Shown: positions 8,603 through 17,575 of the stretch, in pieces
How the letters are laid out: each line of letters starts with the position of its first letter
Numbering within the stretch: position 1 is the stretch's first letter
NCBI GenBank assembly: GCA_021804565.1
Contig: JAJZHK010000028.1
Coordinates: 1 to 36,943, forward strand
Direction: 5' to 3'
Source of the DNA: Pseudomonadota bacterium
GTDB lineage: Bacteria > Pseudomonadota > Gammaproteobacteria > Pseudomonadales > Moraxellaceae
Length of the DNA stretch: 36,943 nucleotides
The notes under the pieces: model-generated
Database searches by the model: none
What the model was told of the DNA's origin: nothing
The model's input: the letters and a program-made list of their open reading frames with translations, nothing else
Program-made: the position numbers and the translations under genes

Positions 8603-10090
8603 GTGGAAGGAGCGGCGCAGCACGGGCACGACAAGTTCAGCTACTCCTGGGCAAAAAGACATGGCGTCGTCGTCTATGCCGGTGAGTCAGGGGCGCTACC
8701 GCAAGTGGCCTGCCAGGCAGAGCTGAGCCTGCCGGTGTTCATCGAACTGCAGCGTGTGCTCGGCTTGAAGTTTGCGATCCACCGTGTCGACGCCGAGCGT
8801 CTCCATGCCCTGATGACCGAGATCTATCAGGGCGACGCCAGCGGATCGCGGGCCATCGCTGCAGGCATCGGTGACGAACTCGACCTGGCCAGCCTGGCCG
8901 ACATGGTGCCGCAGACCGAAGATTTGCTCGATCAGGAAGATGATGCGCCGATCATTCGCCTGATCAATGCCCTGCTCACCGAGGCGGTACGCGAGCAAGC
9001 CTCGGATATCCATATTGAGACCTACGAGAAGCGACTGACGGTGCGTCTGCGTGTCGATGGTGTTTTGCGTGAAGTGGTCTCGCCAAGACGCGAGTTGGCT
9101 CCGCTTCTGGTATCGCGCATCAAAGTGATGGCCCGCCTCGATATCGCCGAAAAGCGTATTCCCCAGGACGGTCGTATCTCTTTGCGTTTGGCCGGTCGTG
9201 AGGTCGATGTGCGCGTCTCGACCATGCCATCGGGTCCCGGCGAGCGGGTGGTCTTGCGTTTGCTGGACAAGCAGGCCGGTCGGCTCAATTTGGCGCACCT
9301 GGGCATGAACCCTGACGATGATCGCCGCCTGCGCGGACTGATCTTCAAGCCGCACGGCATTATTTTGGTCACCGGTCCGACCGGTTCAGGCAAGACGACC
9401 ACGCTTTATGCCGCTTTGACAGAGCTCAATGACCGTTCTCGTAATATCTTGACGGTGGAAGATCCTATCGAATACCAGCTTGAAGGGGTGGGCCAGACCC
9501 AGGTCAATGCCAAGGTTGAGATGACCTTTGCGCGGGGTTTGCGCGCCATCTTGCGTCAGGACCCCGATGTTGTCATGGTCGGGGAAATTCGTGATCTGGA
9601 AACCGCCGAGATCGCCATACAAGCTTCCTTGACCGGCCACTTGGTGCTGTCCACCTTGCACACCAACTCTGCGGTCGGGGCGGTGACCCGTTTGCAGGAC
9701 ATGGGCATCGAACCTTTCTTGCTGGCTTCCTCCCTGATCGGGGTGGTGGCGCAAAGACTGGTTCGTGTCCTCTGTCCGGATTGTAAAAAGCCGCATCCTG
9801 CCAGCGTCGAGGAACTGGCTTTGATGCGCATGAGCGGACCGTTGACGATCTACGCCCCGCAGGGATGTGCCAGCTGCAACGGCCTCGGTTATCGCGGGCG
9901 TAGCGGTATCTACGAGGTGATCGTTTTTGATGATGCCCTGCGCCGTATGATCCATGCCCGCCAGGGAGAAGCCGAGCTTGAGGCGGTGGCCCGTCAGTTG
10001 GGCCCCTCCATCCGTGATGATGGTTTTCGCAAAGTGGCACAGGGGCTGACGACCATCGAAGAGGTCCTGCGCATCACTCGGGAGGGCTAA
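8603..10090 (+). CDS. gspE: Type II secretion ATPase GspE
   Basis: The cytoplasmic hexameric ATPase that powers pseudopilus assembly in type II secretion. About 495 residues, with a short N-terminal domain ([11 protein letters not shown]) and then the GspE/PilB ATPase core: Walker [11 protein letters not shown] (K264), Asp box [11 protein letters not shown], Walker B region [11 protein letters not shown] and His box [10 protein letters not shown] tetracysteine zinc element is present at C391, C394, C422 and C425. The start is taken at GTG 8603, six bases after GGGAGG; GTG at 8597 would overlap that Shine-Dalgarno. It is the first gene of a tightly packed gsp operon. A type IV pilus PilB is excluded by the downstream gspF-M genes. 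Confidence 0.96.
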   Translation: MEGAAQHGHDKFSYSWAKRHGVVVYAGESGALPQVACQAELSLPVFIELQRVLGLKFAIHRVDAERLHALMTEIYQGDASGSRAIAAGIGDELDLASLADMVPQTEDLLDQEDDAPIIRLINALLTEAVREQASDIHIETYEKRLTVRLRVDGVLREVVSPRRELAPLLVSRIKVMARLDIAEKRIPQDGRISLRLAGREVDVRVSTMPSGPGERVVLRLLDKQAGRLNLAHLGMNPDDDRRLRGLIFKPHGIILVTGPTGSGKTTTLYAALTELNDRSRNILTVEDPIEYQLEGVGQTQVNAKVEMTFARGLRAILRQDPDVVMVGEIRDLETAEIAIQASLTGHLVLSTLHTNSAVGAVTRLQDMGIEPFLLASSLIGVVAQRLVRVLCPDCKKPHPASVEELALMRMSGPLTIYAPQGCASCNGLGYRGRSGIYEVIVFDDALRRMIHARQGEAELEAVARQLGPSIRDDGFRKVAQGLTTIEEVLRITREG

Positions 10091-10092
10091 GG

Positions 10093-11304
10093 GTGCCTGC
10101 TTTCGACTACGTCTGTATCGATGCCCAGGGCAAAAAAGTCCATGGCGTGCAGGAAGCTGACAGCCAGCGTCAGGTCAGGCAGCTGTTGCGTGAAAAAGGC
10201 TGCGTGCCGATCTCGGTGACCACCGCTTCCGAACGCGAGAAGCAACGAACCCTGGGCTTTGGGGGCTCCCGCATCAGTGCCGCTGAGCTGGCGATGATCA
10301 CCCGGCAGATGGCCACGCTGGTGCAGGCGTCCATTCCCGTCGAGGAGGTTCTGCGCGCCTTGTCCCGGCAAAACAGCCGGCCACAACTGCAGAGCTTGTT
10401 GATCGCGGTACGCGCCAAAGTCATGGAAGGTTATACCCTGGCCCAGGGGCTGGCCGAGTATCCGGGCGCTTTCCCGGAAATCTATCGGGCGACGGTGGCC
10501 GCCGGCGAGCAGTCCGGCCATCTGGATCTGGTGCTCGAGCAACTGGCCGACTATACCGAAAAACGCCTGGAAACCCGTAAGAAGATCCAGCATGCCATGA
10601 TCTACCCGGCCTTGCTGACCAGCATGTCGGTGCTCATCATCATCGCGCTGCTGACCTGGGTGGTGCCGGATATCGTGCGGGTTTTTGATACCGCGCACCA
10701 GAGCCTGCCCTTGTTGACCCGCGGTTTGATTGCCACCAGTCATTTGTTGCGCCATTGGCTCTGGCTTATGCTGCTGCTGCTCGCGGGCGGCGTCTATACG
10801 GCGCGCCGGGCGCTGCAGCGCCCTGAGCTGAAGTTGCGTTTTCATACCCTGTTGCTGCGCCTGCCCCTGCTGGGTCATCTTTTGCGTGACGCGGACACGG
10901 CACGCCTGGCGGCGACCTTGAGTATACTCAGCCGCAGTGGCGTGCCTCTGGTTGAGGCCTTGCGCATAGGGACGGAAGTGGTTTCCAATTTGTGCATCAA
11001 GGCGGCCGTCAAACAGGCAACGGTCAGTGTCACCGAGGGGGGCAGCCTGGCGCGGGCCCTGGAACAGAGCGGGCGATTCCCGCCCATGATGCTGCAGATG
11101 ATGGCCAGTGGCGAAAGCTCCGGTGAGCTCGAGCAGATGCTGGAACGGGCGGCAGGCATGCAGGAACGGGAGCTGGCCAGCCTGATCTCGACACTGGTCG
11201 GCCTGTTTGAGCCGTTGATGTTGCTCATGATGGCCGGGGTGGTTCTCATCATCGTGCTGGCCATCATGCTGCCCATCGTCAGTATGAACAATCTGGTGCA
11301 TTGA
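10093..11304 (+). CDS. gspF: Type II secretion inner-membrane platform protein GspF
   Basis: A 403-residue polytopic protein with two tandem T2SSF domains, each with cytoplasmic helices and membrane segments. TM helices are evident at about 170-195 (YPALLTSMSVLIIIALLTWV), 220-240 and at the C-terminus (LMMAGVVLIIVLAIMLP). The N-terminus MPAFDYVCIDAQGKKVHGV is typical of GspF. It forms the platform contacting GspE and GspL. The GTG start at 10093 is two bases after the gspE stop, and its Shine-Dalgarno (GGAGGG, 10081-10086) lies inside the end of gspE, implying coupled translation. Confidence 0.96.
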   Translation: MPAFDYVCIDAQGKKVHGVQEADSQRQVRQLLREKGCVPISVTTASEREKQRTLGFGGSRISAAELAMITRQMATLVQASIPVEEVLRALSRQNSRPQLQSLLIAVRAKVMEGYTLAQGLAEYPGAFPEIYRATVAAGEQSGHLDLVLEQLADYTEKRLETRKKIQHAMIYPALLTSMSVLIIIALLTWVVPDIVRVFDTAHQSLPLLTRGLIATSHLLRHWLWLMLLLLAGGVYTARRALQRPELKLRFHTLLLRLPLLGHLLRDADTARLAATLSILSRSGVPLVEALRIGTEVVSNLCIKAAVKQATVSVTEGGSLARALEQSGRFPPMMLQMMASGESSGELEQMLERAAGMQERELASLISTLVGLFEPLMLLMMAGVVLIIVLAIMLPIVSMNNLVH

Positions 11305-11325
11305 TATTTTGACAAGGAGTGAGCG

Positions 11326-11742
11326 GTGAAAAACTCGAAGATGCGCGGTTTCACCTTGATCGAGGTGATGGTGGTGGTGGTCATTCTCGGTATTTTGGCG
11401 GCGATCATCGTACCCAATGTCGTCGGTAAGGACGAGCGTGCCCGTGTGGAAACGACCAAGGCCAGCCTGCAGTCCATCGCCAGTGCCTTGGAAATGTACA
11501 AACTCGATAATGGCACCTATCCGACGACCCAGGAGGGTTTGTCAGCTTTGGTCAACAAGCCTGAGTCAGCCAAGCACTGGGCTGCCGGCGGCTACCTCAA
11601 GGACGTCCCGAAAGACTCCTGGGGCAATGACTTTCAGTATGTCGCGCCGGGGCCCAACCATACGCCCTACGACCTCTACTCCTTTGGTGCCGATGGCGCA
11701 CAAGGTGGTGACGGCGACAATGCGGACATCCATGCCCACTAA
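11326..11742 (+). CDS. gspG: Major pseudopilin GspG
   Basis: The main subunit of the type II secretion pseudopilus, 138 residues. The prepilin leader is MKNSKMRG, cleaved by the prepilin peptidase before FTLIEVMVVVVILGILAA, with Glu at mature position 5. The C-terminal part contains the GspG signature region (GTYPTTQEGLSAL, DSWGNDFQY, YDLYSFGADG), including the acidic loop that binds calcium in characterised homologues. The GTG start at 11326 has AAGGAG six bases upstream. No prepilin peptidase (GspO/PilD) is encoded in the window, so it must lie elsewhere. Confidence 0.96.
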   Translation: MKNSKMRGFTLIEVMVVVVILGILAAIIVPNVVGKDERARVETTKASLQSIASALEMYKLDNGTYPTTQEGLSALVNKPESAKHWAAGGYLKDVPKDSWGNDFQYVAPGPNHTPYDLYSFGADGAQGGDGDNADIHAH

Positions 11743-12295
11743 AGGCTACACCCTGATCGAGGTCTTGCTGGTGGTGATCGTGGTGGCCATTTTGGCGGCG
11801 GTCATCGTCATGCATATGGACCTCAATCATGGCCGGCATGTCCTCCGCGAGGGGGCTGATGCCCTGGCCATGGAACTGGCCAATATCGAAGAAGAGGCGG
11901 TAGGGCGTCAGGAGGTCTGGGGGGCGGTCGTCGATGCACATGGGTTGGCCTTGTATCGCTTGCAGGAGAGCAAGGGGCTTTGGATTCAGGTGACCGACCG
12001 TAGCTGGCTGCAGCCGCGCTTTGATGTGCCGGAGGGCTTGAGTCTGCGTCTGCAAAAGGCCAAACCCCAGGCGAGCAGCAGTTCCAGCATGTCAAGTCAG
12101 GATGCGGCCCAAGGATCGGGCGGTACGGCGGACCAGGGTCAGGCCATCCACCCTGACCTCTATATGCTGCCCAGCGGCGAAGTGACGCCGGCCACCTTGA
12201 TTTTGGGGGATGGCGAAGAAGATATGCGCATTGTTCTTGATGCGATCGGTCATGTCGAGGTGCAAGGAGGCAAGGTTCATGCTCCGGCATCCTGA
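11732..12295 (+). CDS. gspH: Minor pseudopilin GspH
   Basis: A 187-residue minor pseudopilin. The short leader MPTKG precedes YTLIEVLLVVIVVAILAAV, with Glu at mature position 5. ATG at 11732 overlaps the end of gspG by 11 bases. The mature domain contains a Ser/Gln-rich low-complexity insert (around SSSSMSSQDAAQGSGG) before the last strands, longer than I would expect in GspH. Assignment to gspH rests on position between gspG and gspI and on the leader, because minor pseudopilins diverge strongly. Confidence 0.88.
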   Translation: MPTKGYTLIEVLLVVIVVAILAAVIVMHMDLNHGRHVLREGADALAMELANIEEEAVGRQEVWGAVVDAHGLALYRLQESKGLWIQVTDRSWLQPRFDVPEGLSLRLQKAKPQASSSSSMSSQDAAQGSGGTADQGQAIHPDLYMLPSGEVTPATLILGDGEEDMRIVLDAIGHVEVQGGKVHAPAS

Positions 12296-12683
12296 GGGCT
12301 TTACCTTGCTCGAGGTGCTCGTCGCCCTGGCGATCATCAGCGTCGCCGCTATGGGCTTGCTCGGATCGGCGCAGCGGCAACTGGCCCTGGTGAGCGGTTT
12401 GCAAGACCGGAGTCTGGCGGCCATCGTCGCCAGCAATGAGTTGGCCCAGCTGCAGCTGCAAGGCGCGATACCGGACAATGGCGGTCGCGATGATCAAGCC
12501 GATCTGGGGGGCCAGCACTGGGCCATCCATCTGGTCTTCGCACCGACACCGGCGCCCTCGGTGCGCCGGGTCGACGTTCAAGTCGGCCATCAGACCGATC
12601 TGTTTGCCGTCTTGCAACCGATCTACACCCTGGTGGGCTTTGTTCATCTTTTGCCGCAGGGACAAGGCCATGTCGTCAACTGA
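12279..12683 (+). CDS. gspI: Minor pseudopilin GspI
   Basis: A 134-residue minor pseudopilin with leader MLRHPEG and mature start FTLLEVLVALAIISVAAMG; ALAIISVAA is typical of GspI/XcpV. In known systems GspI, J and K form the tip complex of the pseudopilus. The ATG at 12279 follows AAGGAGG (12264-12270) by eight bases, and the gene overlaps the end of gspH by 17 bases. Confidence 0.92.
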   Translation: MLRHPEGFTLLEVLVALAIISVAAMGLLGSAQRQLALVSGLQDRSLAAIVASNELAQLQLQGAIPDNGGRDDQADLGGQHWAIHLVFAPTPAPSVRRVDVQVGHQTDLFAVLQPIYTLVGFVHLLPQGQGHVVN

Positions 12684-13305
12684 GCGTGGTTTTACCCTGA
12701 TCGAGCTGATGGTGTCCGTCGCCATCATGGCGCTGGTGGCCCTCCTGTCCTGGCAGGTGCTGAGCACTCTGATCCGTGCGCGAGACCTGACACGTTCCCA
12801 CTTGCAGGACCTCGAGTCCTTGCAGCGCTGCCTGCAACTGCTGGACGCGGATGCCTTGCAGGTGGTGAAACGGCCGATTACCGATGAGTTTGGCGGGCCT
12901 TTGCCCGCCTGGATGGGCGAGATGGACTCGCAAGGACGCCAGGATCTTGAAATCACCCGTGCCGGTTGGCTCAATCCCATGGGTGACACGCGCAGCGAAC
13001 TGGTTCGCGTACGTTATCAGGTGCGTTCGGGCGACCTGCATCGCCTCAGCTGGGAGCAGTTGGACCGCGCCCCTGGCGCCAAGCCGGTTGATATCGTCGT
13101 GCTCCAGGGGGTCAGCCACTGGCAGTTGCGCTACCTGGATAGTGCCGGGCAGTGGCAACAGGTCTGGCCGGAACCGGCTGATGCACAAAAAGATGTCACG
13201 CAGCAGCCTTTGCCCCTGGCCCTCGAGGTGCAGTTCGACAGTTACAGCCTGGGCCATATGCGTCGACTCTATATGCTGCCTGTGGGGATGGACATTGGCT
13301 CGTAA
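12670..13305 (+). CDS. gspJ: Minor pseudopilin GspJ
   Basis: A 211-residue minor pseudopilin with leader MSSTERG and mature start FTLIELMVSVAIMALVALL. The body shows GspJ features: the helix region LIRARDLTRSHLQDLESLQR, a segment like DLEITRAGWLNP that resembles the conserved FTRAGWRNP of the family, and VRVRYQV. It overlaps gspI by 14 bases and is followed by gspK. Confidence 0.94.
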   Translation: MSSTERGFTLIELMVSVAIMALVALLSWQVLSTLIRARDLTRSHLQDLESLQRCLQLLDADALQVVKRPITDEFGGPLPAWMGEMDSQGRQDLEITRAGWLNPMGDTRSELVRVRYQVRSGDLHRLSWEQLDRAPGAKPVDIVVLQGVSHWQLRYLDSAGQWQQVWPEPADAQKDVTQQPLPLALEVQFDSYSLGHMRRLYMLPVGMDIGS

Positions 13306-14356
13306 ACAACAAGGGGTCGCCCTGATCACGGTGCTGCTGGTGGTGGCTATCGCCACCAGCTTGTGTACCGCCATGCTCGTCTTGCAGCAGCATGCGATCT
13401 CGCGCACGATGAGCTTGCTCGATGGGCAACAGTCGTGGCAGTACGACCTTGCCGCTGAATCTTTTGCCATCGAGGTTTTGGCAGAAGATGCCCGCAATGA
13501 TGCAGCTTCTCCACAAGGCAATATCGATACGCCTTATGAAATCTGGGCGCAGTCCTGGCCGCCTTTCCCGGTGGATGGCGGCTCGGTGTCGGCGCGTATC
13601 GAAGATGAGCAGGGCCGTTTCAATCTCAACAATATTTACAGCGGTGGCAGCGTCAATCAGACGGCGCTGAATGTTTTTCAGCGATTGTTGAGCGAGGAGC
13701 GGCTGGATCCCAATATCGCCTCGGCGGTGGTCGACTGGCTGGATCCTGACAACACCCCGACCGGCAGTGGCGGTGCTGAGTCCGACTGGTATATGCGGCT
13801 CGATCCACCGTATCGTGCTGCCAACCGCAGCTTTGCCGATGTCTCTGAGCTGCGCCAGGTGCGTGGTGTCGACGCGGCCGCCTACCAGGTGCTCGAGCCC
13901 TTGCTCTGTGCCTTGCCCAGCGGGACACCGATGAATCTCAATACGCTCAAGCCCGAGGTCTTGGCCGCTTTGTTCGTCGGCTTGTCGGTGACCCAGGCGC
14001 AGGGCATCTTGCGCGCCGGAGCGCCTCAAGGCTATAGCAATGTCGACAACTTCATGAGCAGCCCTTTGCTCGGCGGGGTCAGCATCGCCGATAAAAATGC
14101 GCTCGAGCAGGCCAATCTGGTGTCCGTCAACAGCCAGTATTTTCGGGTCAGCGCCAAGGCGACGATAGACGCACGGGTGCGCGCCTTGCGCTCCTGGATA
14201 CACCGTCTGTCGAGCAGTGACTTGGAGGTGGTCAAGCGCGAGCAGGTCCTGCCCAATGCCGATGGTATGCTGATGAGCAGCGACGCGACGGGAGCGACGG
14301 ATAGCTCGGCGCCGACATCCCTGATGGGGGCAGGTCATGGATCGCTGTCGAACTGA
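13295..14356 (+). CDS. gspK: Pseudopilus tip protein GspK
   Basis: About 353 residues, much larger than the other pseudopilins, as expected for GspK. The leader is LARKQQG (start codon TTG) followed by VALITVLLVVAIATSLC. Mature position 5 is Thr rather than Glu, which is the known exception in GspK. The globular part carries typical segments (VSARIEDEQGRFNLNN, VVDWLDPDN, FADVSELRQVRGV, NLNTLKPEVLAALF). The TTG at 13295 is chosen because it directly precedes the leader and GGGGA lies about six bases upstream; no ATG or GTG fits. It overlaps gspJ by 11 bases. Confidence 0.92.
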   Translation: MARKQQGVALITVLLVVAIATSLCTAMLVLQQHAISRTMSLLDGQQSWQYDLAAESFAIEVLAEDARNDAASPQGNIDTPYEIWAQSWPPFPVDGGSVSARIEDEQGRFNLNNIYSGGSVNQTALNVFQRLLSEERLDPNIASAVVDWLDPDNTPTGSGGAESDWYMRLDPPYRAANRSFADVSELRQVRGVDAAAYQVLEPLLCALPSGTPMNLNTLKPEVLAALFVGLSVTQAQGILRAGAPQGYSNVDNFMSSPLLGGVSIADKNALEQANLVSVNSQYFRVSAKATIDARVRALRSWIHRLSSSDLEVVKREQVLPNADGMLMSSDATGATDSSAPTSLMGAGHGSLSN

Positions 14357-14401
14357 AGAGACCCAGGCGCGGCGTGCTGATATTTTTCAGCCTGAACTGC
14401 G

Positions 14402-14407
14402 TATACT
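14402..14407 (+). promoter_or_regulatory. Candidate internal promoter -10 before gspL
   Basis: TATACT at 14402-14407 lies in the only sizeable gap (102 bases) of the gsp operon. No convincing -35 is visible: CTGATA at 14377-14382 is 19 bases away. It might give separate expression of gspL-gspM. Motif-level evidence only. Confidence 0.25.
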
Positions 14408-14458
14408 TGGGTGCTTGTCCGTGGCGCAGCTTGGGCTTGGGGGAGTGGGTATCCGGTG

Positions 14459-15556
14459 ATGAAGGTTTTTTTGCGTCCGCAGACCGCAGGGCCTGAGCTC
14501 TGGGATGCCTGGTACGGCAGCGCCGGCGCTTGGCACGAGGCGCGTGGCATCCATCTGGCACAGTTGCATGATCTGGCGGCCAGCTGGACGGCGCGGCCCC
14601 TGCTTTTGCTGCCGACCCAGGACTTGTTCGTGACCGAGCTTGCCGTCGATCAAAAACAGGCCAAGCAGGGGCGGGATGGTCTGCGTTTTCTGATTGAAGA
14701 CCAAGTCAGCTGTGATCTTGAAGAGCTGCATATCATCCTTGGTCATTGGGATGCGCATCGGCAAACCCTGCCTTTGATGGCGGTGCAACGGGCCAGCCTG
14801 TCCACCTGGCTGGAGGCTCTGGCCGCCTGTGCCATCGAAATCGATCAAGCTTATGCGGACGCTCTTGTGCTTGCCCCCGGCAGCTATTGGCATGACCAGG
14901 AACAAGCTTGGCTGGCCTGTTCCAGGCAGCTGGCCTATGTCTGTGCTTACGAGCATCTGCCTTGGTTGCAGTCTCGGCTCGCTGCAGTGGCTGCATGCGA
15001 GCTACAGGCTGTGACGGCGGAATCCTGGTCGCAACTGCTCGAGCGGACGAGCCAGATGCCTGCCGCGATGAATTTCATGCAAGGTGACTTCAAGCCCCAG
15101 GTGCAAAAAAAGCAGTGGGACAGGTCCTGGCTGCAGGCGATGGGCCTGACCCTGGTCGCCGTTTTCCTGCTGACGCTCGATGGCGTGTCGGCGATGCTGC
15201 GTGAGCAGGCCCAGATACGGGCCCTGGCGCGGGCGAATTTGGCGACCTACCAGCAGTTGTTTCCCGATGATACCCGTATCGTCAATCTGGCCTTGCAGAT
15301 CGAGGGGCATTTGAACGAGTCGGCAGATGCCGGCAACGTCTTGTCCGGTGTGCATCAGCTGGCTTCGATCATGCACGAACTGTCCCTGCCGGCGCCGGAA
15401 AAGCTCAGTTATGACGCTCGTTCCGGTTATGAGCTGGATCTCGCCGCCGACCCTGCCGCCATGGTGCGTTTGCAACAAAGTCTGCAGCGTGCCGGCTGGA
15501 CGGTGCAGATCTCCAGCGGTAGTGCCGGTCTTATGCATTTGCAGTTTCATAGCTAG
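14459..15556 (+). CDS. gspL: Type II secretion protein GspL
   Basis: A 365-residue bitopic inner-membrane protein. The cytoplasmic actin-like N-terminal domain (about 1-215) recruits GspE in known systems. One TM helix is at about 224-243 (MGLTLVAVFLLTLDGV), and a periplasmic ferredoxin-like domain follows. Segments such as LFVTELAVD and RFLIEDQVSCDLEELH fit the family (typically LPEDQLAQDVEDLH). Start uncertain: ATG 14459 or the adjoining GTG 14456, both after the GGGGGAG run at 14439-14445 at a longish spacing. It partners with GspM encoded immediately downstream. Confidence 0.92.
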   Translation: MKVFLRPQTAGPELWDAWYGSAGAWHEARGIHLAQLHDLAASWTARPLLLLPTQDLFVTELAVDQKQAKQGRDGLRFLIEDQVSCDLEELHIILGHWDAHRQTLPLMAVQRASLSTWLEALAACAIEIDQAYADALVLAPGSYWHDQEQAWLACSRQLAYVCAYEHLPWLQSRLAAVAACELQAVTAESWSQLLERTSQMPAAMNFMQGDFKPQVQKKQWDRSWLQAMGLTLVAVFLLTLDGVSAMLREQAQIRALARANLATYQQLFPDDTRIVNLALQIEGHLNESADAGNVLSGVHQLASIMHELSLPAPEKLSYDARSGYELDLAADPAAMVRLQQSLQRAGWTVQISSGSAGLMHLQFHS

Positions 15557-15565
15557 GGGATTTTT

Positions 15566-16054
15566 GTGCGCGATATCTGGACCCGGTGGCAGCAATCCTA
15601 TCTGTTGTTGCAAAAGCGTGAGCAACTGGCGGTACAGCTGATGGCGCTGCTGTTGATCTCGGTCGTTTTGCTCGAAGCTTTGTTCCTGCCCATGCTGCAT
15701 TGGCATCAGCGTCTCGACAAGGAACTTGAGCAAAACAGGCAGGCCGCCGCACTCTTGCGTGATCATCGTGACGAGCTGCTCAAGGTGGCGGCGCAAGAGC
15801 AGGCCCTGTCTTCGCCCCTGCAGCCCCTGCTGGCGCAGGCGGCGCAGGCGGTCGGCATGCCGGCACCGGCCTCAGCCACCAGTCATGCTGGCGTCTGGCT
15901 GATCAGTTACAAAGGCGTCCCCTTCGACACCCTGCTGGCGCTCATACGGCGTCTGCAGGGCATGGGGCTCGGCATCAGTCATTTCGACATCAGTCGGATC
16001 AAGGAAAGCCCGGGCATGGTCGATGCTGAGCTGAGTATCGATCATCCCCAGTGA
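15566..16054 (+). CDS. gspM: Type II secretion protein GspM
   Basis: A 162-residue bitopic protein with a short cytoplasmic N-terminus (RDIWTRWQQSYLLLQKREQ), a TM helix at about 24-42, a coiled region and a small periplasmic domain. GspM stabilises GspL in the inner-membrane platform. The GTG start at 15566 has AGGGGA (15555-15560) about five bases upstream. It is the last gene of the operon; no gspN, gspC, gspD or gspO follows. Confidence 0.9.
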   Translation: MRDIWTRWQQSYLLLQKREQLAVQLMALLLISVVLLEALFLPMLHWHQRLDKELEQNRQAAALLRDHRDELLKVAAQEQALSSPLQPLLAQAAQAVGMPAPASATSHAGVWLISYKGVPFDTLLALIRRLQGMGLGISHFDISRIKESPGMVDAELSIDHPQ

Positions 16055-16072
16055 GCCGCCACTTCAGGCGGC
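16055..16072. terminator. GC hairpin between convergent gspM and cysH
   Basis: GCCGCC at 16055-16060 pairs with GGCGGC at 16067-16072 across a six-base loop, directly after the gspM stop. There is no U-tract on either strand, so it is at best a weak or Rho-assisted terminator. Confidence 0.35.
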
Positions 16073-16098
16073 GTGTCGGAGCTCAGCGCCAGATCGTC

Positions 16099-16833
16099 TC
16101 AGGACGGGCGCGGGTGCAGATTTTCGATGTGCAGCCCGCACTCTTTCTTGGTGGCTTCTTCCCACCACCAGCGTCCTTCACGCTCATGTTGACCGGGCAG
16201 GACGGGGCGCGTGCAGGGTTCGCAGCCTATCGAGACGAAACCGCGTTCATGGAGTTCGTTGTAGGGCAGCTCAAAAGCGCGGATATAGTCCCACACCGTA
16301 CTTGAACTCCAGCCGGCGAGAGGGTTGAACTTGATCAAAGGACGCGCGTGGCTGCCAAAACTGAGGTCGGCCTGTACCTCCGGCACCTCGGCGCGGGTGC
16401 CCGGGCTCTGATCGCGACGCTGGCCGGTGATCCAGGCGGCGTAGCCTTGCAGGTGACGGCGCAGCGGTTCGACCTTGCGTATGCCGCAACACTCGCCATG
16501 GCCGTCCTCAAAAAAGCTGAAAAGACCTTTGCTGCGCGTCAGCGCTTCGACGGCCTGCGCCTGCGGAAAGCAGAGCTCGATGTCCAGCTGGAAGTGCTGG
16601 CGCACGCGTTCGAGAAAACGGTAGGTCTCGGCGTGCAGGCGTCCGGTATCCAGGGTGAAGACACGAAAGGGCAAGCCGCTCTTGCAGGCCATGTCGATCA
16701 GGACGACATCTTCAGCACCACTGAACGACAAGGCCGCACCAGGAAAGTGAGTCAATGCCGTTTTGAGGATGTCCTGCGGACGTTGCCCGCGCAGCTGGGC
16801 GGCATGATGATCGAGGTCAAAGGTGGTGCTCAT
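16099..16833 (-). CDS. cysH: Assimilatory adenylyl-sulfate (APS/PAPS) reductase CysH
   Basis: A 244-residue cytoplasmic enzyme that reduces activated sulfate to sulfite for cysteine synthesis. The N-terminal PAPS-reductase fold has [14 protein letters not shown] and [12 protein letters not shown]. Cysteines C115/C116 (ECCGIRK) and C204/C207 (GCEPCTRP) are the four ligands of the [4Fe-4S] cluster of the APS-reducing type, which classical enterobacterial PAPS reductases lack. The catalytic Cys is C232 in ECGLH. Substrate is therefore predicted as APS. The start at 16833 (MSTTF) has GGAG upstream; the longer open frame to 16941 has no support. It is divergent from thrH. Confidence 0.94.
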   Translation of the reverse strand: MSTTFDLDHHAAQLRGQRPQDILKTALTHFPGAALSFSGAEDVVLIDMACKSGLPFRVFTLDTGRLHAETYRFLERVRQHFQLDIELCFPQAQAVEALTRSKGLFSFFEDGHGECCGIRKVEPLRRHLQGYAAWITGQRRDQSPGTRAEVPEVQADLSFGSHARPLIKFNPLAGWSSSTVWDYIRAFELPYNELHERGFVSIGCEPCTRPVLPGQHEREGRWWWEEATKKECGLHIENLHPRPS

Positions 16834-16940
16834 AGGCGGCTCCGCGATAGAGAACTCCATTCTAGCGTAAGCCTGGGCGGATGAAACAGTGGCGGTGGAT
16901 TGCCTTTGTGCGATCAGCTCGCTAAAGTGGCGCCACATCA

Positions 16941-16960
16941 AGGCTATAGGCTATAGGAGA
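16941..16960 (+). repeat. Tandem 7-mer adjoining the thrH ribosome-binding site
   Basis: AGGCTAT occurs twice in direct tandem (16941-16947, 16948-16954) and runs straight into the Shine-Dalgarno AGGAGA (16955-16960), five bases before the thrH ATG. Two copies only; significance unknown. Confidence 0.6.
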
Positions 16961-16964
16961 CGTC

Positions 16965-17561
16965 ATGGATATCGTGTGTCTGGATCTCGAGGGCGTCCTC
17001 GTGCCTGAAATCTGGATCAATGTGGCGGAGCGCGTGCAGATTCCAGAGTTGCGCGCCACCACCCGTGATATCCCGGACTACGACGTTCTCATGCGTCAGC
17101 GTCTGGCCATACTCAAGCAGCATGGTTTGGGTCTGCCGGATATACAGCGTGTGATCGCCGAGATGGGTCCCTTGCCCGGTGCTGCTGATTTTCTTGCCTG
17201 GGTGCGTGAGCACTACCAGCTGATCATCCTGTCCGACACCTTTTACGAGTTCGCGCACCCCCTGATGCGTCAGCTGGGTTGGCCGACCCTGTTCTGCCAC
17301 AAGCTGGAAGTCTCAGCCCAGGGCGAAATCACCAATTACATCCTGCGCCAGCCGGATCAAAAGCGCGAGGCGGTCAAGCGCCTGCATGAACTCAAATTCA
17401 AGGTGGTGGCGGCGGGGGACTCGTACAATGACACGGGCATGCTCGATGAGGCCGACAAGGGCATCTTCTTCGATGCGCCGGCGCAAGTGATCGCCGAGTT
17501 TCCCCAGTTCGCGGTCACCCGCAGCTATGCGGAGCTGCAAGAGGAAATCCGCCGCTTTTGA
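16965..17561 (+). CDS. thrH: ThrH: phosphoserine phosphatase / homoserine phosphotransferase
   Basis: A 198-residue HAD-superfamily enzyme, very close to Pseudomonas ThrH. Motif I is DLEGVLVPEIW (D7, E9), motif II ILSDTFYEF and motif IV GDSYNDTGML. ThrH dephosphorylates phosphoserine and can transfer the phosphate to homoserine, linking serine and threonine synthesis. ThrH-specific sequence includes ATTRDIPDYDVLM, PLMRQLG and the C-terminal EFPQF. AGGAGA precedes the ATG by five bases. Lying between cysH and pabB, it keeps the order I know from Pseudomonas. It converges with pabB. Confidence 0.95.
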   Translation: MDIVCLDLEGVLVPEIWINVAERVQIPELRATTRDIPDYDVLMRQRLAILKQHGLGLPDIQRVIAEMGPLPGAADFLAWVREHYQLIILSDTFYEFAHPLMRQLGWPTLFCHKLEVSAQGEITNYILRQPDQKREAVKRLHELKFKVVAAGDSYNDTGMLDEADKGIFFDAPAQVIAEFPQFAVTRSYAELQEEIRRF

Positions 17562-17575
17562 GCGGCCAGACCGTC

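Noticed and set aside
10087..11301. 404-codon open frame antisense to gspF
   Set aside because: It mirrors gspF almost exactly, is His/Gln-rich as expected from the reverse of Leu/Val/Ala-rich coding, and shows no domain or ribosome-binding site.
12884..13294. N-terminal extension of the gspK frame
   Set aside because: It overlaps most of gspJ and would bury the prepilin leader; the TTG at 13295 puts the leader at the start.
14556..14567. Sigma-54-like TGGCAC...TTGC
   Set aside because: Only two bases separate the halves, the spacing is wrong, and it lies inside gspL.
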